Assembly (NCBI GenBank): GCA_916700875.1
Contig: CAKAKS010000062.1
Location: 8,361,373 to 8,425,372, forward strand
Direction of reading: 5' to 3'
Origin: Sebastes aleutianus
Taxonomy: Eukaryota > Chordata > Actinopteri > Perciformes > Sebastidae
Length of the DNA stretch: 64,000 nucleotides
In this document: positions 41,201 to 53,449 of the stretch, piece after piece
Layout of the letters: each line of letters starts with the position of its first letter
Position numbering within the stretch: the stretch's first letter is position 1
The notes under the pieces: generated by a model
Told to the model about the DNA's origin: nothing
Databases searched by the model: none
Seen by the model: the letters and a program-made list of their open reading frames with translations, nothing else
Program-made: the position numbers and the translations under genes

Positions 41201-42417
41201 ACTCACCCCAGGATGACGAGGAGTAAGCATATCAGCTTAGCGAATCTCCCTACTTTGTAGGTGACGTTGGTCATGACCTGCTGCTGGCAGGACGTGCATG
41301 TCGCCGTGCCGGGAGAACGCCCCAGTGCCTCGTCGCAGCTCACAACCCCCTTTTTGCCATCTGTAGATTTGAGACCTGAACCAGGGCCGCCTCCTCTGCT
41401 GGTGTACACTGATGGAGGGAGAGGGAAGGAGGGTTGGATATGGGAGGGAGGGAGAAAGAGAGGAAAAGACGAGAGAGAAACAGAAAATGTATATATGTGC
41501 TAGAGTAAATTGTAGGTAAGGTTTTTGATGTGTGTTTCAGGAAGTGTAACATCAGGTGTTAGTTTACCTGGCGTGGTATTAGAGGCGCTCTGCTGTGAGT
41601 TTGTTGGAGGGGTGAATGGGGTGTTGATGTGGATGTGTCTGTGGTAACCCATCTCATCCATCTGATCATCAACTGGACAAGAAGAAAAGGAAAGAATGAG
41701 GATTTTAAGAATATTTAAAAACAAGATTTAAAGAGGACCTATCATGCTCATTTTCAGGTGCATACTTGTATTTGGGGTTTCTACTAGAACATGTTGACAT
41801 GCTTTAATGTTCAAAAAATGCTTTATTTTTCTCATACCGGCTGTGCTACTGCACCTCTTTTCACCCTCTGTCTGAAACGCTTTGTTTGAGCTCCTTTCAA
41901 AAAGCCCAGTCTGCTTTGATTGGTCAGCTGGCCTACAGTTGTGATTGGTCAACCGAACCAAACTTTTCAGACTCCACTTCAGCTCCGCTCTAACTAGCTT
42001 TGTTTGCGTGCCAAATTAGCCGGTGAACACACGAAAAAACAACCAAAACTAAACTAAAAACTAGCAAACACACTCCGAAAACGAAACTAAAAACTAGCAA
42101 ACACACTCTAGGCAAAGTGTGTTACTTGGTGACATCACCACGTTACGGAAGAAAAGGTGGGACTTCGATCAAGGTGTTTCAGGCAGTTCAGGAGCAGTGT
42201 TTCTTGGTGTGGACTTTGGGCTTTGTAACTTTGCTGACCTTTTACATGCACAAAAAAATATAAAACACACTAAAGGAAAGAGAAAAAGCAAAAAAAAATA
42301 ATCCTCTTTAATGAGCCAATCTGATAATGATGATGATGATGTGTGTGAGCAATGCATGATGTGTTCAGGATTACCTGGTATCATGTAGATAGGCTCATTT
42401 TTTCCATCTGCACTCAT
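38092..42417 (-). CDS. LITAF-like protein 1, 160 aa, four coding exons
   Basis: Family of LPS-induced TNF factor (LITAF/SIMPLE): zinc-binding monotopic proteins on the cytosolic face of late endosomes and lysosomes, linked to ESCRT and Nedd4-type ligases. Exons in order: 42417-42375, 41672-41568, 41408-41207, 38224-38092; 483 nt, all GT-AG, phases 1-1-2. The N-terminal half is Pro/His/Ser/Gly-rich. The LITAF domain has a first CxxC (Cys87, Cys90), a hydrophobic membrane-inserting helix at about 107-132 containing LICLLLVILG, then the second knuckle HTCPHC (Cys144, Cys147), ending HVDKKQCCK. The length fits the family (human 161). The start lies 4 nt after a CTCTGCAG acceptor, so an upstream noncoding exon is implied. 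Unlike gene 2 it has no PPxY (EPIY instead). Orthology to litaf rather than another family member is not settled. Confidence 0.9.
38229..38270 (-). repeat. (TG)n tract at the intron 3 acceptor of LITAF-like gene 1
   Basis: On minus, about 21 TG units with CG interruptions run to 4 nt from the TTGCAG acceptor of the last exon, where a polypyrimidine tract would normally be. The same arrangement occurs in LITAF-like genes 2 and 3. Confidence 0.9.
38850..38960. repeat. AT-rich microsatellites in intron 3 of LITAF-like gene 1
   Basis: (AAT)n/(ATA)n at about 38850-38905 is followed by alternating TATA/CATA sequence to about 38960. No coding potential. Confidence 0.8.
40114..40535 (+). mobile_element. 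TTAA-type MITE family M, partial copy in LITAF-like gene 1 intron 3
   Basis: Starts at TTAA followed by AGCAGCAGTGGGTAGAATTG. It shares long stretches with 58175-58823 (same orientation), 54792-55386 (inverted) and 45427-45712. Diagnostic phrases are 'ataaaacggtc', 'gtgtcctc.ggtgctcctaa', 'ggaggaaaacaaccaatcag' and 'aatgcctattt'. The right part is lost after about 40535, where unrelated GC-rich sequence begins. Confidence 0.65.
41732..42307. mobile_element. TTAA-flanked (piggyBac-type) MITE in intron 1 of LITAF-like gene 1
   Basis: Exactly flanked by TTAA at 41728-41731 and 42308-42311. Ends are AGAGGACCTA... and ...TAATCCTCT (inverted AGAGGA). The equivalent introns of genes 2 and 3 have one TTAA at the same place (51435-51438; 63887-63890) in 'agagttaatgagcc', so both are empty sites. 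The interior has the phrase 'catgctcattttcaggtgca', common in fish repeats, and no transposase frame. It lengthens this intron from about 124-134 bp to about 700 bp. Confidence 0.85.
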
Positions 42418-43249
42418 TGTGCTGCAGAGAGAGAGAGCATAGACAAGAAGTACATTAATAATACCCTAGGAAACATAAGATCTTTCTCAGTACTGTAATA
42501 ATACTTTCACATCACCTCTCCCCCTCATGAGACAAATGTGATGCTGCTTTCTGCCACCAGATGGGGCCAAAGCCTGACTGATGGAGCTAAAAACATCTGT
42601 CAGGGCTCTGACGACTTTGTCTGTCATCTCTTACTGAATGACACACAGTAAGGTGTATTACTTACAGTAGATGACGGTCGGTGCGCCCCCAGCTTGGAGA
42701 AACAGACAGGAGTTACCGGCACCGGAGTAAAGCAATACAGCGCTGTGGATGGGAAGCAAAACATATTTTAGCCACCTAAAAGAAAGACCCACCTAAAAAC
42801 AATTGATATCTGTTTAAGTGTACGCTATATTTAGAATATTTTCTTCTAACTAAACTGAAAGTGAAACGTATCTATACTGTTTTTACTTTTAAGAGAGCAT
42901 AGCGTATCACTTCCAGTTCAGTTTCCCTGTCTGTCTGATGGCAAGATAAAGCGGTGAAATTATTCTGCATTCAAATGTTTACTTCAAGTGAAGAGTAAGA
43001 TCGGCACAATATACTTGAATGTACTCAACATCTGTTCAAGGTGGAGCTTTCAATTCTAATATGATGCTGGATAGTTTAATGAATAATTATGCATCTTATT
43101 TCAATTGATATATTTTGTGAGTAATAGTGACATGATTCAATACATTTCATATCTATCTAAACATCATAATAAATCTATAGCTGTTTGGGGCCCTTTTAGT
43201 TGGGGCCCCAAGGGCCAGGTTGCCAAAGGTATTGGTTAAGTCTGCCCCA

Positions 43250-43465
43250 GGTGTTTTTCCCGTGACCCAGTGTATATTTCAGCAGTTTTTCTGACCGCAA
43301 GTAACCGCGACTTGGGTGTGTTTTTCCCGTGAACCTGAGTGTATTTCACCGGTGTGTATTTCACCGGTGTTTCTGACTGTGAGTAATTGCAACTTGGGTG
43401 TGTTTTTCCTGTGAACCTGAGTGTATTTCACCAGTGTTTCTCAGTAGCCGTAATTTGGGTGTGTG
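43250..43465. repeat. Tandem repeat of three diverged units
   Basis: Three units, each with 'cttgggtgtgtttttcc' or its variant, 'gtgaacctgagtgtatttca' and 'ccggtgtttctgac', spaced about 75-95 bp. It lies in the inferred first intron of LITAF-like gene 1. Function unknown. Confidence 0.7.
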
Positions 43466-43769
43466 ATGCAACTATGTCGTGGCAGGTGTATTGCTCAGGA
43501 CCCACGGAAGCGCAGTGTTGAGTGTGAGGTTGTTTGTAACAGCGGTTCTCGAGAAAGCTGCAAGCGGCAACACCACAGGCCAAGCATTCGGCCCGTTTTC
43601 TAATCAGGCATGTTTAAGTTGAATTAAAATCTTAAGGATTATAACTTTAAGACTGACTCTTACAAAATAACTTATTGTTCATTAATTAAACCAAAGATTC
43701 GTAAAAACGTTAACTCCTTGGTCAACAAAAATGATAAATAAAAATGGAGTTGAGTTAAATATGAACTAG

Positions 43770-44075
43770 AATGGCACTTGGAGAGCGCAGACCTCCGCCA
43801 AGCTGCCCGAGTACGATTGCGCCCCCCTCTCCGTTCAGCTTGTGCCATCATCCACGTGTATTTTTGTTTAAGTTGAGATCAGCTGTACGTAGCGGAGCAT
43901 CGTAAAACTAATTTCACCGAGTTTAATGTGAAAAAACGCAGAATCTACAGTTGAAATCCATCGCAAACTTTTGGCGTAATCCTCCAAATGGACAAACCAA
44001 CAATCAAACCAACAAACCAAAGCCGGTGAAAACATAACCTCCTTCCTAGGTCTTCGGCCTTGGCGGAGGTAATTA
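43770..44075. mobile_element. Dispersed fish repeat with GGCGGAGGT ends
   Basis: The left part has 'gcagacctccgccaagctgc' and the right end has 'ggccttggcggaggtaatta', so 'acctccgcc' forms an inverted terminal motif. In between is 'caaaccaacaatcaaaccaa'. I recall this architecture as a frequent fish repeat; class is uncertain. Confidence 0.5.
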
Positions 44076-44780
44076 AATTGGATTAAAGATCAAATTAAGG
44101 GTTGAATGTCTGTCAATAGATAACCCAGTCCTGTCAATCCAGAAGATAATTACTGTTATTACTCTACAGCTTCGGACTTAGATGAGCCAAATCTCTCCGT
44201 GTGCGACGTGAAGTTATTGAAACATAATTAGTATTCATGTTATGTAAGACAAATCCGCCCCACAAATACCAAACACTGTCTCTTCATAACTTCATAATTA
44301 GGTCACAGTAGAGTGTGGAACAAATGTGTAAAGAGAGAACTGAGTGTTTTATAATTGGGGTTTCAAGCCCGAATGTTGTGTTGGTTTATTATTTATCTTC
44401 AGAAATGTTACTGCAAATTCCAGAGAGATGGTAGATGGTGGAGACATGAGATTTCACCCATTGATTGGAAGTTTATGGAAGAAATATGACCCAAATTGGT
44501 CTGATGGGGGAGTTAATTATGCATAACTTCAAGCCTTAAAGGTACAGCGTATAACCTAGGGATTGAGCCTGTGTCTGTCAAACTGCAATCAGCTGTGTCT
44601 CATCCAGCTGCAATCAAAGGTTGCCATGGTGATGACAACTGTTAAGTGACTCCTCAGTCAGAGAGATGATTTCACAGAGATTAGGCTGAGGTGCACCTCT
44701 CGTACTCCTTCTTCCCAGTCGAAAACCATAACTCCCATAGCTTAAATAATTTACCGTGAGAGACAGGACACCCTGATAAA

Positions 44781-44939
<159 letters not shown>

Positions 44940-45426
44940 AAAGATGTGAGAATGAGAGCAGGTTGGAAAACTGGCACTGTTTGTTTTCCTCCAAGAATTT
45001 CTGGTCTCATTAACATTGAGTAGCAATAGTTTTGCGGGATCTCGCAAAAGATGTCAGGTGAAAAAAAATGGTTAATGTACTTCTGGGTCACTTCGGCACC
45101 ATGGAAACATCCACAGCAATGGAGCGCACACACCTGTAGGAAAGGTTCATTTTATGGAGGAATGTTATTTTGAAATTGGCCTTAAATATAATCCAAAGCC
45201 TGTGGGAGGAGGCTGGGACACGGGTGGACATGGGTCTTGGGGTATGGGGTATAACACATGCGCATCGTAACTGAAGCTGTGGTCGTGCATTGCGATTGGC
45301 TCAATTTCGGCGAGGGCAGACCAGATTTTACTGCGCATGTGTTATACCCCTAAAGATATGACGCGTTGATGACGCGTGACACAAGTGAGATACATCTGAA
45401 GCCCCGCCACTACTTCGGCAGCTGTA

Positions 45427-45712
45427 TTACGCTAATGCCTATTTCTCGCCTCAAATGTTGTCAGAATCATCTTGTATTGTACGGTCTAGCTGTAAAATGA
45501 GAAAGTTTGTGACGCGGCCGACATTGTAAAATCTGTTGAAGGAACACCAAGTTCCGGTCACATGACCGGAGCACAGCCAATAGGAATGCTCTCTCAAGGA
45601 AATTACCTGTGATTGGTCAAAGTCTCCTATCACGGGCTAGATTTTTTTAAGCCTGAAAAAAGAGCCACGATGAGGTGCAGAAGTCTAGTTATCTCTCAGA
45701 ACACTTGAAGCC
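45427..45712 (+). mobile_element. MITE family M, 5'-truncated copy
   Basis: Matches the right part of family M: 'aatgcctatttctcgcctca', 'tcacatgaccggagcacagc', 'tgattggtcaaagtct' and 'tctcagaacacttga'. It breaks at its right end against the L2-like LINE fragment. Confidence 0.6.
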
Positions 45713-46064
45713 AGTGAATGTGGATGAGTGTTGGGGTGATGTGCTGCCAGGGCCTAGTGCGGGTGAGAACCCTGGCAGCTGAGTTCTTGACATACTGGAG
45801 CCAGTCCTGGGCTTTGCTGGGTACCCTGGACATGACTCCATTACAGTAGTCCAGACGTGAGGTGATGAAGACAAGGATGAAAGTCTCTGCCACGTAGTCA
45901 GAGAGTGATAGCCGGAGTTGAGAAATGTTTTTGAGGTGGTGGAAGGCAGATTTTGTAATGGATTTGATGTGTGACTGAAATGAAATAGTGGAGTCCAGGA
46001 TGACGCCTAGGTTGCTGAGACCTTTATTTATTTTTGTAATTAGAGCTCGAAAGTAACAACACAC
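45696..46064 (-). pseudogene. L2-like LINE reverse-transcriptase fragment
   Basis: A 122-codon minus-strand frame carries NLGVILDSTISFQSHI, FITSRLDYCNGVMS and NSAARVLTRTRPWQHI, then IHWLQV. This is the conserved C-terminal stretch of L2/CR1-group reverse transcriptases, after the catalytic palm. Catalytic motifs are absent and the frame is cut at both ends, so the fragment is dead. It interrupts block 1 in a place where block 2 has none. Confidence 0.75.
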
Positions 46065-47354
46065 TCAAGAAGACGACAGAGTGTTTTTTAATTGTGTCAC
46101 ACACTCACAGAGGGCCTGTATACCGAGCTGCATGCTTCTCTGTGTGTCACTGCTGCCTCGCACAAATCTACAGTATGTGAAATCTGTCGAGTGAGCTCAT
46201 CTGAGGAAAAAAAACATCAACGGTTTTCATTAAAAAAGTGACTATGAATGTACATGAAAATTAGGGAAATTCATCACTCAAAAAAAAGTGAATGTAAATG
46301 TATTTCCAACAAGTGCTTCTCCACAGTTTCAACATTTTACATTTCATTCCTTCTGGCCTGATTCCCGGCAGGGTTCAGGTTAGACAAGGAAACAGTTGTT
46401 TCCAGCAGCATCAGAGTCCGGTTTTTCTACGATTGTTTGTCATGTTTTCTCTGTGTGCGTGGGTGTCTGAGAGAGGGAGGAATGTTCATGTCATGTGCAT
46501 GATGCATTTTAATGATCAGCTGACAAGTTTAGATGTTGAAATTACCCAGTCCGTCACTTCAGAGAAAAAACATGGAGTTAATCCAACAGCTGTTGAGAAT
46601 AAATTTAACTCATTCAGTGCTCAGGAACAAAAAAATGTATATTGAGTGAGCTCATCTGAGGGAAAAAAAACACCTGACATGTCATTTAAAAAGTGACGAC
46701 TAACTCTACATAAAAATGAGAGAAATACATCACTCAATGATTCCCGGCAGCACCCTGCGTGTCTGTTTTGTAGAGAAATGAAGTGTGACAGTAAAAGATT
46801 GATTGTTAGGGTGGAAGCACTGGTCTCAGATAACTGGCTGAGTCACATTTTCTCTCACTGACTGCGTTCCACTGCGCTATAAGCAGTCGAGTCTCTGATT
46901 TTCAGTCTGACCCCAATTCTACGACTGAATCTGATATCGCTATTTTAGAGCTGCTACTGACAGAACTACTGCAAAAACTACTTCCACAACTTCTTTTACT
47001 CCATGTAGCCTGTACTTACTGTTCAAAACCTCAGATACCAAAACCCACAATAACAATACATATACCATCAGAAACATGAAGGAAGAGGAGGCAAACTACA
47101 ACAATAGTAACCGGAAATAAAGAGGACTTCCTGAGCTGGAGCCTATAAAACCAGTTGTGTCTGTGATCACGTTCCAACAGTAAAAACAGATTCATTAACA
47201 GTGATTTAATGTGAGGTTTAAAGCTCAAGATGAATATTCTGTATTTGGGCTTCAAACATCAAACCCATAAATATCAAATCCTGTCTTACAAACTCAAGAA
47301 TCTCTACAATCAAATCCTCTTTTCTGTGCATCCCATATTATCTGACAGTCTTAC

Positions 47355-47520
47355 CTTGGGGGTAAAGAGGCGGGCGATGCAATCTGTATGCAGAGATGTG
47401 TGTAAGACAGATTGTATCTGTGACATCCACCTGTCTCACCTCTGCAAGCCTTTGACACGCCTCCAGCCTCGCCCTCATGGACAAAGACTGGATATGCAGC
47501 GGGAATGGGTCACAACGTCG
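47355..47520 (-). other. Candidate noncoding first exon of LITAF-like gene 1
   Basis: On minus, about 165 bp ends at a strong donor (CAAG then GTAAGACT). It is well conserved with 54367-54520 in the next block, including 'gtgagacaggtggatgtcac' and 'cacacatctctgcatacaga'. The first coding exons of the three genes begin 4 nt after a splice acceptor, so an upstream noncoding exon is needed. This is the best conserved donor-bearing sequence upstream. The 5' end is unknown; the intron would be about 4.9 kb. Confidence 0.45.
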
Positions 47521-47819
47521 ACAATGTTTGAGTGACATAAGATTACGTGTTAAACATTTTTGTAGATTTTTTCGGGAATAAATTTCAAGAATTCAATGTG
47601 TTTGTCAGCATGGAAGAGACAGACAATTACACGATTGAACAAGATGTATAAAGAAAATAAATGCAATTTTCGTACTGTAAGGAATCTGAACGGCTTATCC
47701 AAAAATGGGCAAAGAGGTGGATCGTCGGTGAACGCAGCAGCTAGCGACCTGGTACGGCACCCGCCTGTCCCTCAAAGCAGCCACGCCCTCATTATGCTGA
47801 ACTTTAAGCCTTAATATAA

Positions 47820-48045
47820 ATGAAACGGGTGCAGGTTATGTTGATTGTTGACTCTAAATTGCCCGTATAGGTGTGAATGTGAGCGTGAATGGTTGTCTGT
47901 CTCTATGTGTCAGCCCTGTGATAGTCTGCCGACCTGTCCGGGATGTACCCCGCATTTGCCCAATGTCAGTTGGGATCAGCTCCAGCCCCCCTGTGACCCT
48001 GAAAAGGATAAGCGGTTACAGATAATGGATGGATGGATGGAGATG
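47820..48045 (+). mobile_element. Retroposon 3' end with (ATGG)n tail
   Basis: The sequence 'tgtgtcagccctgtgatagt', 'gacctgtccgggatgtaccc', 'gggatcagctccagcccccc' and 'ggataagcggttacagataa' ends in repeated ATGG. I recall this as a very common teleost SINE/RTE-type 3' end. It separates duplication blocks 1 and 2. Confidence 0.6.
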
Positions 48046-48672
48046 TGATTGGTTGATGCATATGCTTACACTGCTTTGTCACACCCTTTGGCGTCTGATA
48101 TCAAGGCACAAGTCCCCCTTTAGCTCTGTCAGATTCAAAGCGGGCAAATTTCATGGATGAGAACAGGTTGTGTGTTTTTATGTGCATGTGCTCCAGTGGT
48201 CCCCCTGCTCCCCTGTCTTTCCTCTGCTGTGTGCAGAGTGCTGCTATAGGTGTGTCAGTAGTTTGACCGAGAGCAGCCCTGAGCCATGAAACAATAAGAA
48301 AATAACATTTTGTTTCTCCGATTCACTGCTTTGTTCTCACTAACGCCGCTCCCTGTCTTCAGTCACTCTAAAGCTCACTCGACCATCGCTGCTCTCTCTC
48401 CCCCTCGCTCGCTCTTTGAGCCGAGGAGGAGGGGCCAACTTTGAATGCCGCGTGTCTACAAACAGCAACCGACAAATGTAACATATTATACCTTTAAGAA
48501 AGCATGTTGCAATATTAGAATATGGCAAACTGACATGATCATTTACATGTAAAATATTGTTGTTATTTTTCTATTGCCAACTTTGACCAAAAATTCTAAA
48601 TGCACAGTACTCTATGTTGGTTCTTAGTGTAGCCTAAGCTATAATATTAATGTTATTGTCTATTGTCTCTAG

Positions 48673-48716
48673 AATGATGGACGGTTCAGAGCCAGACTCA
48701 GAGCAGGAACCTTCAG
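48673..48716 (+). other. Exon-like sequence of unknown origin, duplicated
   Basis: A 44-bp stretch between a good acceptor (TTGTCTCTAG) and a donor (CAG then GTACAAG) begins with ATGATG and encodes MMDGSEPDSEQEPS. The copy in block 3 (59978-60019) keeps the body but has lost both ATGs and the acceptor. No partner exon was found, so it may be a transposon-borne start or chance. It is absent from block 1. Confidence 0.25.
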
Positions 48717-49298
48717 GTACAAGAGCACAAAGCTAAACATGTAGGCTATGCTTTCAGATTATGTGCTTTATTTATGAGATTATCAGTAGGACTGTACATA
48801 CAATCGATAACACAAGTAATACAAGTGTAAGTTTAGGTTATATACAGTACAATACTATAGGTGTACACACAGTCATTTGGCCACTTTTGTGCTGTTTGCT
48901 TTACGGAAACTGGTGAATAAACATTTGTATTACACTTAGATTGTTGTAGCTTATGCTGACTTTCGCTGAATGTGTGTGTACACAAGAAAATAGAACTACG
49001 GACACAGGTGAATGAACATTTGCTGTGATCTAACAAAGAAAGAACTAACTAACTGTAAAATCATCAAAGTTGTAACACAATTCAAGGATTCTCTCAGAAA
49101 GGCGTGAAGTTGTGACGATCCCTTCAAAATGGATAGCTGGTTTGATTAAATTTCAAATGAACACCCTTAGAACATATAGTATTCGATAAAGTTTATATAT
49201 ACAAGCCTTCATTTTAACAACATGATGTATTGAGACATTTCTGAAAAAGATAATGGAGGAATAAAATGGCTCCCATAAAGTGCATGGGGTGTGCTTAA

Positions 49299-49854
49299 CC
49301 CATTTGTGCCCACAACTGAAATTTTGAATTGGTAATTTGCTAAGCACAAATCTGAAGAAATCGGAAGAAATCGGTCAAACCATTTTACTTAAGTGAGTTT
49401 TCCTTATCATATTATATTTAGTCTTTGGGCACATGTGACGACTGTTTTTCTTTATACTTCATAATTAAATAAAAACAGTAGTCATATGGGCCCAAAGACT
49501 AAATATAGTATGATAAGAAAATGTCTGTATCTCAGAAACTACAATGAGCACAATCAAGTATTTGGTATCTATGAACTCATTACAAGTTGAATATCCCAAT
49601 GTATGCAAGATATGCACACATAGTGTAAAAAATATTTCATATGCAAGACATTTAATACACACAATGTTGGCATTTTTCCTAATTTTTCAAAAATCCTGAC
49701 TTTGACCATTGATACAAATGTGATTTTTCATGTGATCTAAAAATTTCAAAGATGCAATGTTAGATTCTTGCCCAAAGTATGTCCGTACAAGAACAAAAAT
49801 GTTGCATTTTTCCTTATCGTGCTAAATATAGCCTAGTCTTTGGGCACAAATGGG
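49299..49854. mobile_element. TTAA-flanked TIR element in block 2
   Basis: Ends TTAACCCATTTGTGCCC and GGGCACAAATGGGTTAA form a perfect 17-bp inverted repeat including TTAA at 49295-49298 and 49855-49858. An internal hairpin (about 49388-49516) has arms around 'actaaatatagtatgataag'. There is no coding frame. It lies downstream of LITAF-like gene 2, and the same insertion is present in block 3 (60771-61278) but not in block 1, which has 'gtgctggatttaac' at 37870. Confidence 0.8.
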
Positions 49855-50110
49855 TTAATTTAACTTGCCAGAGCTTTAAAAAAGTGAGCACATGATATTT
49901 AAGCTCTGACAACACAATGACTCCCAGTCTGTCTGCTAATAATATGATGTTTGATATTGCTTCGGCCAATGCAATGGCTCGACCATAGAATAAGCTACAT
50001 TTGAACTGTGACCTTTCTCCGTAAGTTTCACAAAATGGTGCAACTGATAAGACAAAGGTAACAGGATGTTAGTTCTTATATCTATGGCTCCATGTCTGCC
50101 CTCATGTCCA

Positions 50111-50231
50111 TCATTTACAGCATTGTTTCTTGTCAACGTGCAGCACTCTGTTGCAGCGGGGGCACGTGTGGTACGCATCCTTGAAGTTGTTCATGAAGAA
50201 AGGAATCAGGCAGCAGCACAGGATTAACCTG

Positions 50232-50279
<48 letters not shown>

Positions 50280-51538
50280 AGTGTCATCTAGCTGTATGTA
50301 AGAATTTGCTTTGTTTTGACCATTATGCGTTTGTAGTGTTGATCATTTGTCGTTCACTTTTTTTAATGTTTGTACATATCTTTTGGACCCTCCTCTTGAA
50401 AAAGTCTATTAAAACTCTCAATAATAGGATATATTTATGGAAAACATGAATATATCCTATTATTTAGAGTTTATTATAGTTTTTCACCCCAAAGAAATGT
50501 GTACAAACTGTTGGCCCACAAGGTGTGTTTTATGGAAAACGGAAATGGAACGGCCTGCCTGATCTGAACCTGAGTGGTGCTTTGTTGTTGGACTTCTGTG
50601 CTAGTCATGGATTGGCCATAACGAACACCATTTTTGAGCATAGGGTGATTCATAAGCGTGCTTGATACCAGAACACCCTAGGCCAATGATCGATGATCGA
50701 GTTTGTGGTCGAATCATCAGCTCTGTGGCCGTATGTCTTCGACACTCGATAGAAGAGTACAATATCTACTGTGCTGCATTAGTCTGCTGTGTGCACCATA
50801 CTTAATGGAAACTTGGAGGTAACTGAGATGTGTGTAAGGTGGTCTGTAGGGGCCAAACAGCCCCCTAACAGGTTAATGTGACCATGCCAAAAGGCCCACA
50901 AGCATCTAAAGCACACACTCACCCGCAGCAGATGAAGAGTAAGCACATCAGCCAGGCGTACGTCCCTGCTTTGTAGGTGACGTTGGTCGTGACCTGCTGC
51001 TGGCAGGAGGTGCAGGTCGTCTGTCCGGGATTACGCCCCAGTGTCCCATCGTAGCTCACAAACCTACTTTTGCCTTCTCCAGTGTCGAGACCAGTGTTGA
51101 GACCAGTGCCTGCTCCGCTGCTGTACACTGATGTAGGGAGAGGGAAGGGAAAAAGAAAAAAAGAGAAGATGAGAAGACGAGAGTGGAGGAAACGGGAACT
51201 TTAATTAACTATGTGTGAGAGTAAATTGTAGGTAAGGTTTTTGATGTGTGTTTCCACGAAGTGTAACATCAGATGTGTGTTTACCTGGCGTGGCACTAGC
51301 GATGTTCAGCTGTGAGTCTGGATGGTTGAACGGGGTGTGGGTGTGGTAAACCTTCACATCCGAACCACCAACTGGACAAGAGGAACAGGAAAGAAAGAGG
51401 AGAAAAACCAGAGGAGGAGAGACGGACACAAGAGTTAATGAGCCAGTCTGATAATGATGATGCCTGTGAGCAATGCATGGTGTGTTCAGGTTTACCTGGT
51501 ATGATGTAGGGAGGAGGGTCTTTTACATTTTCACCCAT
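50111..51538 (-). CDS. LITAF-like protein 2, 150 aa, four coding exons
   Basis: Exons in order: 51538-51496, 51371-51285, 51127-50923, 50228-50111; 453 nt, GT-AG, same phases as gene 1. The N-terminus MGENVKDPPPYIIP contains PPPY, a PPxY motif of the kind that binds WW domains of Nedd4-type ligases in LITAF. The LITAF domain shows Cys82/Cys85 in CTSC, a hydrophobic segment from YAWLMCLLFICCG through LILCCCLIPFF, and Cys134/Cys137 in HTCPRC, ending HVDKKQCCK like the other two. The Cys-rich membrane segment may be palmitoylated (inference). It is much closer to gene 3 than to gene 1. The start lies 4 nt after a CTCTGCAG acceptor, so a noncoding exon should lie upstream, probably at 54367. Confidence 0.9.
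50231..50276 (-). repeat. (TG)n tract at the intron 3 acceptor of LITAF-like gene 2
   Basis: An uninterrupted tract of about 21-22 TG units on minus ends at GTTTCAG, the acceptor of the last coding exon. It is equivalent to the tracts at 38229 and 61654. Confidence 0.9.
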
Positions 51539-51542
51539 TGTG

Positions 51543-53372
51543 CTGCAGAGAGAGAGCATTGACAGAAAAAAGATTGTTACAAATGTTCATCAACAGTGAA
51601 GACGAAATACATTAATAATACCCTATGAAACATAAGATCTTTCTCAATACTGTAATAATACTTTCACATCTCCTCTCCCGCTCATGAGACATGTGATGCT
51701 GCTTTCTGCCACAGTTAAAAATATCCGTCAGAGCTCTGATGAAAACATTTATGTCAGCACAGGGTATATGTAGTGCATTGTATGGATGTTTCTTCTCCGT
51801 ATCCCTGATGGGAAACGCCTGGGCAGGACTCTCTCTGGGGTGTCATGGCAAAATGACTTATTGTTCATAATGAAACCAAAGTTTCATAAAAACGTTAACT
51901 CTTTGGTCAACAAAATGATAAATAAAAATGGAGTTAAACACAAATTCAGTTTGATTACAGATCAGATTAAAGGTTGAATGAATTAGCATTCTTGTCATTT
52001 GACACACAAATGACCAAACACTTTGTTGTTATAACTTCACAATTAGGTCATAATAGAGTGTGGAACAAATGTTCTATCCAGTGTAAAGAGAGAACCAAGT
52101 GTTTTATTATTGTTATTATTATTATTGTGATTAGAGCTTGAAAGTAACTTCATTTTGTGAGATTTTGTACTTCTTGGAGAGAAACACATTTGTTTTGATG
52201 GATTCATACTGTACAGTTATCTCATGACTGTAGCACGGTGTAGATTTGATTAAGTAAAATATAATGCATTACTTAATGATAGGGCTGTCAATCGATTAAA
52301 ATATTTATTCACGATTAATCGCATGATTGGCCATAATTAATCGTGATTTATCGCAAATTAATCACACATTTTTTATCTGTTCAAAATGTACCTTAAAGGG
52401 AGATTTGTCATGTATTTAATACTCTTGTCAACATGGGAGTGGGCAAATATGCTTGCTTTATGCAAATGTATATATTTATTATTGGAAATCAGTTAACAAC
52501 ATAAAACAATGACAAATATTGTCAAGCCGCTCGTCCTCCCCCGCGGTCACAAGAACAAGCGGCCGTGGAAGCTACTGTTAGCCATGGTACGTTTGAATTC
52601 TAATCGGACATATCAGTGCTACTGTATTGACTTTTTTTGTACGTTTCCGACTAACGTTAGCTTGCAACCAGCAAGAGATTAGTCAAGGGTCTAATGTTAA
52701 TGTTCACCTGCTCGACATACAAAGAGCTGCTGTGTGACTGGTTGTACTAATAACGAGACCAAAATCCAAGTCTCCAGTTATATATTAACGTTAAACCTGT
52801 TGAGAAATCGCGAAGGAAAAAGTGTCGGGCGGCGGCGGCCATCAAGAGGGATTTGCGTAACTTGAACGCTGACCGGAGTCAGTCAACCAAACAGACACAG
52901 ATCCCCCAAGTCAAATACATACTTACATCTGATCTAACGTTACCCATTTCATAACAGGTGATAATAATACACAAATCTCATACTAATACGTCATATAATA
53001 ATACGTCTGTTATAGTCAACAAGAGCGTACAAACAATATGAAATCTACGTTGATGACAACGGCGGCCAAAGCGGTTTTGCCCAGAGTGCGCACGCACCCA
53101 GTAATGTTTGTATACAAGAAACCCGTCTATTAACAAAACTACAATCTAGCATCTATTTTCCAACACCCACAGTGCACGTCCTCTCTGTATCTGCCTCTCA
53201 GTTTCTCTCTCTCTCGCTCACCCACACAAACACAAACTTTCTCTCTTCCACTACACACACACACACACACTTTCCTCTCGCCATGCATTACATGCACCGA
53301 GGTGTCGCCATAGTTCATCACTTGAGAAGATGACAGACTGTTTCTTCATTGTGTCTCACACACACACACACA

Positions 53373-53449
<77 letters not shown>

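Noticed and set aside
42421..42720. Donor-like GTAAGTAA on minus at about 42662 as the first exon boundary of LITAF-like gene 1
   Set aside because: Not conserved in block 2, unlike the candidate at 47355; chance donor match is more likely.
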